Source of the DNA: Candidatus Scalindua sp.
GTDB lineage: Bacteria; Planctomycetota; Brocadiia; Brocadiales; Scalinduaceae
Length of the DNA stretch: 33,953 nt
Assembly: GCA_030748215.1 (NCBI GenBank)
Contig: JASMMK010000036.1
Coordinates: 1 to 33,953 of the forward strand
Reading direction: 5' to 3'
Part shown: piece by piece, positions 1-7,000 of the stretch
Layout: every line of letters starts with the position of its first letter
Numbering within the stretch: the first letter of the stretch is position 1
The notes under the pieces: generated by a model
What the model saw: the letters and a program-made list of their open reading frames with translations, nothing else
Told to the model about the DNA's origin: nothing
Database searches by the model: none
Translations under genes and position numbers: made by a program

Positions 1-142
1 AACGGGGGCATGTCAATGTTGATGTTTTATACAAGTTATTTTATCTAACTTGCTAATTTGTACGTCTAATCTATTCAAAAAATCTTGCTATATCAAAGTA
101 TCTGTTATATATTCTACATGCTTTGTATCTGTTATTGCAATG

Positions 143-170
143 TTGACAGTCCTCTAATAAGCCTTATACT
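143..170 (+). promoter_or_regulatory. Sigma70-type promoter of the symporter gene
   Basis: TTGACA at 143-148 and TATACT at 165-170 are separated by 16 bases. The start point would lie near 177, giving a leader of about 140 bases before the ATG at 319. Confidence 0.6.
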
Positions 171-218
171 TTGAAGTTTCCGATCAGTGTACATGTTTCT
201 CTATGAAGACCGCCCTTT

Positions 219-237
219 TACTCTACTATTTAGAGTA
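219..237 (+). promoter_or_regulatory. Hairpin/palindrome in symporter leader
   Basis: TACTCTA (219-225) and TAGAGTA (231-237) are perfect inverted repeats around CTATT. It lies in the predicted 5' leader and is not followed by a T run, so an operator or leader hairpin is likelier than a terminator. Confidence 0.35.
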
Positions 238-318
238 GATTCATACTTTCATTTTATTACCCTTACATAACAGTTATCTGACAGTAAATTATAAAATAAT
301 AAATAAAAGGATTCTTTC

Positions 319-1842
319 ATGACAGGTGGAAAATTTGGAAAAATATTACTGTACTTGATGATTGCGGGAATAGTTCTCGGGATAGTTGTTGGAGGGTTTT
401 TGCCTGAAACAGGTAAGAAACTGGCATTCATAGGAGACTTTTTTATTGGTTACTTGAAAATGCTGGTCATTCCTTTAGTAATCACCTCCATGATTGCGGG
501 TGTTACAGGTCTGGGTGATGTCAGAAAACTGGGTGGGCTGGGAAGAAAAACTATTCTCTACTATATGGCGACAACCGGCATCTCTGTCATGATAGGGATT
601 GTTTTAGTGGTTATTATTGGTCCCGGAAAAGCAGATACAAAGGATGAGCAATTGAGATTGCGTGGCGGTTTCTCTTTTTCAGACATATCTTATAGCGTAT
701 CTGACAATCAGATCTCCTTCAACCACGCTCAGGTAAAAAACGAGTTTGATGAAAGGTATATGATCATCCTTAAAGACCAGAAAGGTATAAGAGGTAACAT
801 CAGCAGCAGTAGAGATGTGAACACTTATATTGTTAGTAATTGGGTCAAAGAAGATGAGTCAACTCACAAGGTTATGCCTGCAACTCCAATGACAAGTGGG
901 TCAGGAGTTGTTTTTGATTTATCATTGTCGGAAAAAGTTATAGATAAACAGGGACAAACTATTGGTGAGACGTTGAAGGATGTGTTACTAGGTCTGGCTC
1001 CAAATAACATTGTCAAGGCAATGGCGGAAACAAAAATCTTACCAATAATTGTTTTTGCAATGATATTCGGTGCGATTCTTACAACTCTTGGTGAACAGGG
1101 AAAACCTGTCATAAATTTCTTTATCGGCGCAAACGAAACAATCCTCAAATTCGTACAGCTTCTAATGCTAATCGCTCCTCTAGGAATCGCATGCTTAATA
1201 GCCGGAAAATTAGGCACTGCCGGAGGGATAGAAAAATTCGGACTCGAGTTTAAAAAAATTGGATTCTATGCTATTACGGTTATAGCCGGTCTGTTGATCC
1301 ATGCAATTGTAATCCTGCCACTTATCTTGAGGTTTTTTGCAAAAAGAAATATCTTATCGTATGCCAAGGGGATGAGTACTGCTCTTCTGACCGCGTTAAG
1401 TACGGCATCTAGTTCTGCAACTCTACCGGTTACTATAAAATGCGCTGAAGACAATAATCGTGTATCACCCAGAGCAGCTGGTTTTGTATTACCTCTGGGT
1501 GCTACCATCAACATGGATGGCACTGCCCTGTACGAAGCAGTTGCGGCAATTTTTATTGCTCAATTATACGGAATCGATTTGGGCATGGGGCATCTGTTTG
1601 TAATATTCTTAACGGCTACCCTGGCCGCTATCGGTGCAGCAGGTATACCGGAAGCCGGTCTCGTTACAATGGTGATTGTACTGGAAGCGGTAGGTTTGCC
1701 AATCGAAGGGATTTCAATGATATTAATGATTGATTGGTTTCTAGACAGGTGTAGAACTACTATTAATGTATGGGGAGATTCCATAGGTGCTGCATTTATC
1801 GACGCAGGCCTGGAGTCAGAGCCGAAAACTGTTACTACATGA
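319..1842 (+). CDS. Dicarboxylate/amino acid:cation symporter (GltP/EAAT family)
   Basis: Inner-membrane secondary transporter that takes up acidic amino acids or dicarboxylates with Na+ or H+. Of 507 residues, the family hallmarks are in order: TM1-3 (about 8-102), the Ser-rich hairpin motif ASSSATLPVT, NMDGTALYEA, GIPEAGLVTM and the last-helix motif LDRCRTTINVWGD. Arg479 matches the arginine that in GltPh and EAATs binds the side-chain carboxylate, so an acidic substrate is likely. The protein is longer than the usual 400-440 residues because of a polar insert of about 100 residues (about 104-215) between the third and fourth membrane segments. The ATG is preceded by AAAGGA at 7 bases. The gene converges with uvrC, with 7 bases between the stop codons. 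The exact substrate cannot be read from sequence. Confidence 0.92.
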   Translation: MTGGKFGKILLYLMIAGIVLGIVVGGFLPETGKKLAFIGDFFIGYLKMLVIPLVITSMIAGVTGLGDVRKLGGLGRKTILYYMATTGISVMIGIVLVVIIGPGKADTKDEQLRLRGGFSFSDISYSVSDNQISFNHAQVKNEFDERYMIILKDQKGIRGNISSSRDVNTYIVSNWVKEDESTHKVMPATPMTSGSGVVFDLSLSEKVIDKQGQTIGETLKDVLLGLAPNNIVKAMAETKILPIIVFAMIFGAILTTLGEQGKPVINFFIGANETILKFVQLLMLIAPLGIACLIAGKLGTAGGIEKFGLEFKKIGFYAITVIAGLLIHAIVILPLILRFFAKRNILSYAKGMSTALLTALSTASSSATLPVTIKCAEDNNRVSPRAAGFVLPLGATINMDGTALYEAVAAIFIAQLYGIDLGMGHLFVIFLTATLAAIGAAGIPEAGLVTMVIVLEAVGLPIEGISMILMIDWFLDRCRTTINVWGDSIGAAFIDAGLESEPKTVTT

Positions 1843-1849
1843 TGAACGT

Positions 1850-3730
1850 TTAATGAAAGCAGTTGTATATGGTCTTCGCGTCTTTAGACGTAATGCTTTT
1901 CACTGCTCCTATTTCATCAAATGAAGCCTTCCTTATCTTCTGCAGATTTCCAAAGTGTTTTAACAGGTTTTTCTTTTTTACCTGTCCGATACCGGCAATT
2001 TTATCCAGTGGAGATTTATAGTACTGCTCCTTCCTGAGTTTCTTATGATATGCTAACGCAAATCGGTGAGCCTCATCACGTATATTTACCAGAAGCCTTA
2101 ACTCGAGGGAGTCCTGATCCAATACTATCGGATCAGCATTGTCAGTCACAAATAGACGCTCATCTTGATTCTTTTTTGATTCAGTGATCCCCGTTGCTTT
2201 CTTTCTGCCCTTTGCAATTGCTATTACATCGACTCTGTCAACGCCGAGTTCATCAAACACTCTTCTGGCTATAGTCAACTGTCCTTTACCACCATCAACA
2301 ACAGTAAGATCCGGAAAATCATCTTCCTTGAAAGCCCTTGTATATCTCCTGGTCATCACTTCGTACATCATCGCATAATCATCTGACTGCGAGACCGTCT
2401 TCACTTTGTATCTCTTATATTTACTTTTAAGTGCCAGGCCGTTTTCAAAAGTGACCATAGACCCAACCGCCTGCTTACCTGCAATATTAGAAATATCAAA
2501 ACATTCCATCTTCTTCGGTACATTTGCAAGGCCCAATTTTTTCTTTAATGAGGCTAATATGGAACCGATATCATCGAGCGGTTTCTGATTTATTTTAAAG
2601 GCGTTTTTTGCGTTCATTGTTGCCATCTCTAAAAGCTTATGCTTCTCTCCACGTTTGGGACATATTACCTTCACCTTATGCCCTTTTTTCTCATTCAACA
2701 ACTCTTCAAGAACCTCTTTGTCTTCGCTCTCTACCGGCATTATAACTTCATCAGGAATGAACATTGTCCGGACATAAAATTGATTAAGAAAAGAACGGAA
2801 TATATTGTTCTGAGAATTGTTCATAGTAGAAAACCGGTATGATGCTATATCTTCAAGATTACCATTACGTATAAACATAGCCTGTATGTGTAAACTATTA
2901 CCCTCACCATAATAACCAAACACATCTCTATCCACAAATTCGAGGGTACTGATCTTCTGCTTCTCAACGGTCTTCTCTATTGCATAAATACGATCTCTGT
3001 ACTTTGCCGCCTTCTCATATTTCAGATCAGCAGATGCATTTTGCATTCTGGTTTTTAAAATCTTCAATAACTCAACGTTCTTACCTTTCAGTACGAGGAT
3101 AATTTCATTTATCATCTCTTTATAAGTAGACTCTTCAACAAGTTCGCAGCATGGTGCCACGCATTTACCAATCTGATGGTAGAGGCACGGTCTTACTCTG
3201 CTTTTGAATACATTTTGCGAGCATTTCCTGATTGGGAACAGGCTGTTTACATATCGCAATGTTTCACGTACCGCCCTTGATGATGAATACGGTCCGAAAT
3301 AGAGAATATTAATGTTGTTCTTTTTTGCCCCCTTGTCTTTGCTGGTAGAGGGTTCAACTTGTCTGACGATAACCGGATACGGAAATTTTTGATTCATATC
3401 AAGCTTTATTGATACAAATGTCTTATCGTCACGAAGGTTTATATTGAATCGAGGTTTGAACTGTTTAATCAAATTGTTTTCAAGAATGAGAGCCTCTTTC
3501 TCTGTTTCAGTTAGTACAAAGTCAATATCGGCAATTCTTTTAACTAGAAATTTTATAAACAGTCTTTCATCGCCTGAGCTCTGAAAGTAACTTCTGACAC
3601 GATTTCTAAGGATCTTTGCCTTTCCGACATAAATAACCTCTCCTTTGGCATCTTTCATCATATACACTCCTGTAGAGGTAGGAATAGTCTTTAGTTTTGA
3701 TGAAAGTTTCTTATTCTCAATATTGGTCAT
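1850..3730 (-). CDS. uvrC: UvrABC system protein C (excinuclease subunit C)
   Basis: Cytoplasmic nuclease of nucleotide excision repair that makes the 3' and 5' incisions around a UvrB-bound lesion. All domains are present in 626 residues: GIY-YIG nuclease (about 15-95, with GVY and YVG motifs and catalytic-region Arg42), a cysteine cluster spaced 12, 8 and 4 residues apart (KC, RPC, GKC, APC) that matches the spacing of the four iron-sulfur cysteines of E. coli UvrC, a UvrB-interacting UVR helix pair (about 215-250), the RNase H-like 5' nuclease core with FDISN, VDGGKGQ and DEAHRFA, and a C-terminal double helix-hairpin-helix (about 565-622). The ATG has no strong Shine-Dalgarno sequence. 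Its length is normal for the family and the gene looks intact. Confidence 0.97.
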   Translation of the reverse strand: MTNIENKKLSSKLKTIPTSTGVYMMKDAKGEVIYVGKAKILRNRVRSYFQSSGDERLFIKFLVKRIADIDFVLTETEKEALILENNLIKQFKPRFNINLRDDKTFVSIKLDMNQKFPYPVIVRQVEPSTSKDKGAKKNNINILYFGPYSSSRAVRETLRYVNSLFPIRKCSQNVFKSRVRPCLYHQIGKCVAPCCELVEESTYKEMINEIILVLKGKNVELLKILKTRMQNASADLKYEKAAKYRDRIYAIEKTVEKQKISTLEFVDRDVFGYYGEGNSLHIQAMFIRNGNLEDIASYRFSTMNNSQNNIFRSFLNQFYVRTMFIPDEVIMPVESEDKEVLEELLNEKKGHKVKVICPKRGEKHKLLEMATMNAKNAFKINQKPLDDIGSILASLKKKLGLANVPKKMECFDISNIAGKQAVGSMVTFENGLALKSKYKRYKVKTVSQSDDYAMMYEVMTRRYTRAFKEDDFPDLTVVDGGKGQLTIARRVFDELGVDRVDVIAIAKGRKKATGITESKKNQDERLFVTDNADPIVLDQDSLELRLLVNIRDEAHRFALAYHKKLRKEQYYKSPLDKIAGIGQVKKKNLLKHFGNLQKIRKASFDEIGAVKSITSKDAKTIYNCFH

Positions 3731-3853
3731 TTTCTACAATATTTAGGATTCTAATAATGAAATATTTGCTAATACTTGCATATTTCCAAGGATAAATGAG
3801 TATGCAGTCATTAATAATACCAAATTATACTTAAATAGCTACCAATGAGATAC

Positions 3854-3882
3854 TTGCGGATATAAACCGTATGTGATAAAAT
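3854..3882 (+). promoter_or_regulatory. Possible promoter of PEGA gene
   Basis: TTGCGG (3854-3859), 17 bases, then TGA-TAAAAT (-10 at 3877-3882 with an upstream TG). The -35 is weak. The start point would be about 160 bases before the ATG at 4050. Confidence 0.3.
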
Positions 3883-3948
3883 AAATTACGATTTTCCTTG
3901 CATATGTTATATCATTTTTTTCTAATATTACGTAAAGCTTTATGTTGC

Positions 3949-4000
3949 AAAAGTTAATAGAGAATTTATTATGTCTCATATGCACATATCATTAACTTTT
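3949..4000. repeat. 10-bp inverted repeat upstream of PEGA gene
   Basis: AAAAGTTAAT (3949-3958) and ATTAACTTTT (3991-4000) are perfect reverse complements separated by 32 bases. This could be two half-sites of a regulator or a long-loop leader hairpin. Confidence 0.4.
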
Positions 4001-4010
4001 AACAATTAAT

Positions 4011-4038
4011 ATTTAATAGTTTTTTTGAAATATTAAAT
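4011..4038 (+). promoter_or_regulatory. Hairpin just before the PEGA start codon
   Basis: ATTTAATA (4011-4018) pairs with TATTAAAT (4031-4038) across a 12-base loop containing seven T's. It ends 11 bases before the ATG, where a ribosome would bind and where no Shine-Dalgarno sequence is visible. It is weak (A/T only) and could be chance in AT-rich DNA. Confidence 0.25.
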
Positions 4039-4049
4039 CAAACAATATT

Positions 4050-7000
4050 ATGCTAACTAAGTCTACAAAATCATATCGTCATTGTCCGAAAGAAGAGTAT
4101 GAAATCAGTATATTCATATGCAGAGGGAGACAAAAGGCTCATTATCCAAAATGTCCTGAATGCGAATTTAGAACAATAGCCGAAGAGGTTCCTCCTATAC
4201 CAGCAAAAAAGGTAAAGAAAAAACCTCTACCCCCTGCAACACTACCAAAAACCGGATCAATCATGGTTAAAAGCGTACCACCTTCAGCGGCAATATTTCT
4301 TGATGATGAAAATATAGGCGTTACTCCTGCCATCATAACTCAGATTTTTCCCGGCAAGTATAGAATTAAAATCAAGATGGACGAATTTAACATATGGAGC
4401 CAAAGCGTAGTAGTGAAAGCAAATAAAGAGACGTCCCTAACAGCTGTACTTCAGGGGCGAGATTGTTCTGTAGCAATTGAGAGCAAGCCGACAAAAGCAG
4501 AGGTTTACATTGATGGTGATAATATGGGAGTTACCCCGTTCACTATTGATGATGTAAAACCTGGAAAACATCTTGTTGAAGTCAAGCTTGACAGATATGA
4601 AGTATGGAGTGAGGAAATTGATGCAGATGCAAAAAAGAAGACATCTATAACTGCTGAACTTACAACTAAGTTTGGGTCTATCTCTTTAAACAGTGAACCA
4701 GATAAAGCAAAAATATTTCTGGATGGCATTGAGGTTGGTATTACTCCTGCGAGTTTAAGTTCTGTTCTGCACGGTGATCACATGGTAGAGATAAGGCTTG
4801 ATGGCTATAGTGCCTGGGAAAAGAGTGTAACCGTTGTACCTGCCAGGGAGACAGTGTTAACGGCAAAACTGCAGGTAAATACAGGATCAGTTACTGTTAA
4901 GAGTAATCCGGAGAATGCCAAGATATATTTAGATGGCAAACCTGCAGGTACAACTCCTGAAGCTATAACATGTATAAGCCTAGGTATTCATGAGATAAAA
5001 GTTGAGATGGAGAAATATGACGTATGGACTGGTACTGCTAATATTGAGGCTGGTAAAGACGATGTCATAACCGCTGTGCTACAAAGAAGTACCGGGTCAT
5101 TAATGGTAGAGAGTAACCCTCCGAATGCAATCATCTTTGTAGATGGTAAAGAGATTGGCCACACCCCGGAAATAATAATGTCCAGTGCCAAAGGTACACA
5201 TGCCATAGAAGTAAGGATGGAAGGTTATGATGTCTGGAAACAGACTGTAGACATTGTACCGGGAGATGAGAAATCCTTAACTGCAGTACTACAAACAAAG
5301 ACTGGTTCTCTAATAGTTAATAGTAAACCGTCAGGCAGTACAATTATTTTCGACGGCAAAGAGTCAGGAACGACTCCCGGAAGCTTGGAGGGGTTAAAGA
5401 CCGGTGGCCACCAGATTGAATTGAAAAAGGATGGATATAAAACATGGTCTGAGAGTATAGAGATTTATGCCGATAAAGAGAATAAAATTACTGCAGCGCT
5501 TCTGTTATTAACCGGATCTCTCAATATAAAAAGTGAACCTGCTAACGCTACAATTTTAGTTGATGGCAAAGAAGCCGGTAATACCCTGGCAAACATAACT
5601 GATGTCATACCGGGAAAACACCTTGTTGAAGTCAAAATGGATGGGTATGAAGTTTGGAGTGAAAGCATAGATGTAAACTCATCGAAGGAAAACCTTATAA
5701 ACGCAGTACTACAGAAATCAGTTGCTTCAGTTAATATTAAGAGTGAACCGACAAATGCTAAAGTCATTGTTGACGGTAAAGAAGTCGGCAATACTCCTTT
5801 AGATGTCAGTGATATCAAACCTGGCAAACACCTTGTAGAGGTTAAGATGGATAGGTTTAAGAACTGGAGAGAAAACATAGAGATTAATGCCGGCAAAGAA
5901 AACAACCTTACAGCAGTTCTCCAACAACTGGTAGCTTCGATTAATATAAAAAGCGAACCTGCTAACGCTACAATTCTGGTTGATGGCAAAGAAGCCGGTA
6001 ATACCCCAGCAGTCATTAATGATATTAAGCCCGGTAAGTATCTTGTTGAAGTCAAAATGGAAGAGTATGAAATCTGGAGTAAGAAAGTTAAAGTTGAGAT
6101 AGGTAAGGATATTGACTTGACAGCTGTGCTTCAACTAAAAGCCGGGTCATTTACTATCGTCAGCGAGCCTGTAGGTGCAACTGCTTATATTGACGATAAG
6201 GAAGTAGGTACAACTCCTTTAATAATAAATGCTCCCAGCCCCGGTAAACATTCAATAGAGGCCAGGATGGATGGTTATGAAACATGGAGTAGAAGTATTG
6301 ATTTTGTACAGGGCAAGGAAATTACACTTACAGCTACACTTCAAATTAAAACAGGTACAGTTAGTATAACCAGTGAACCAGCCAACGCCATAACTTTCAT
6401 TGACAGCAAGGAAGTCGGCAAAACTCCTATTACCTTAACCGATCCGAGTACTGGTACACATACAGTTGAACTGATGATGGATGGGTATGAAACATGGAAC
6501 AAAAGTGTTGATTTTGTAGAGGGCAAGGAAACTGTAATAGCTACTGAACTTCAAATGAAAGCAGGATCAATTAGCATAAGTAGTAATCCGACAGGTGCAT
6601 TTATAAAGATAAACGGTAAAAAGTCAGGGAATACGCCTGAAACTATAAATGATCTAAGTCCTGGTACACATCTTGCAGAAATCAGAATGGACGGCTATGA
6701 AGACTGGAGTGAGAGTGTAGACATTAAAGGAGATAAGATAAACAAATTAGTGGCTAATCTTCTGGAAATTACAGGTTCAATCAATATTAATAGTAATCCT
6801 CCTGAAGCAGCAATATATCTAAACGGTGAAAAAGCTGGCATAACTCCAGACACTTTAAAGTCAGTTACAATTGGTTCTCACGAAATTGAAATCAAGATGG
6901 AAGGATTTGCAGGATGGAAGAAAACACTGAATGTAAAGAAAGGTAAAGAAATCAACTTAAATGCTACACTTGAACAAAATACAGGTACTGCCAACATAGA

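Larger units (their letters stand above)
1..318. other. Intergenic leader, no gene seen
   Basis: AT-rich stretch before the first gene. I see no coding sequence or tail of an upstream gene. It contains a near-consensus promoter (143-170) and a small perfect hairpin (219-237), annotated separately, and the ribosome binding site AAAGGA at 306-311. Confidence 0.6.
3731..4049. other. Divergent intergenic region uvrC / PEGA gene
   Basis: About 320 bases, very AT-rich, with no coding sequence seen. It should hold the promoters of both divergent genes. On the plus strand a weak extended -10 promoter candidate lies at 3854-3882 and two inverted repeats at 3949-4000 and 4011-4038. On the minus strand a TATAAT about 100 bases before uvrC has no good -35 partner. 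Confidence 0.5.

Noticed and set aside
5465-6055. Open frame of 196 codons antisense to the PEGA repeats
   Set aside because: It mirrors the tandem repeats, as expected from codon bias of repetitive DNA, and has no family features.
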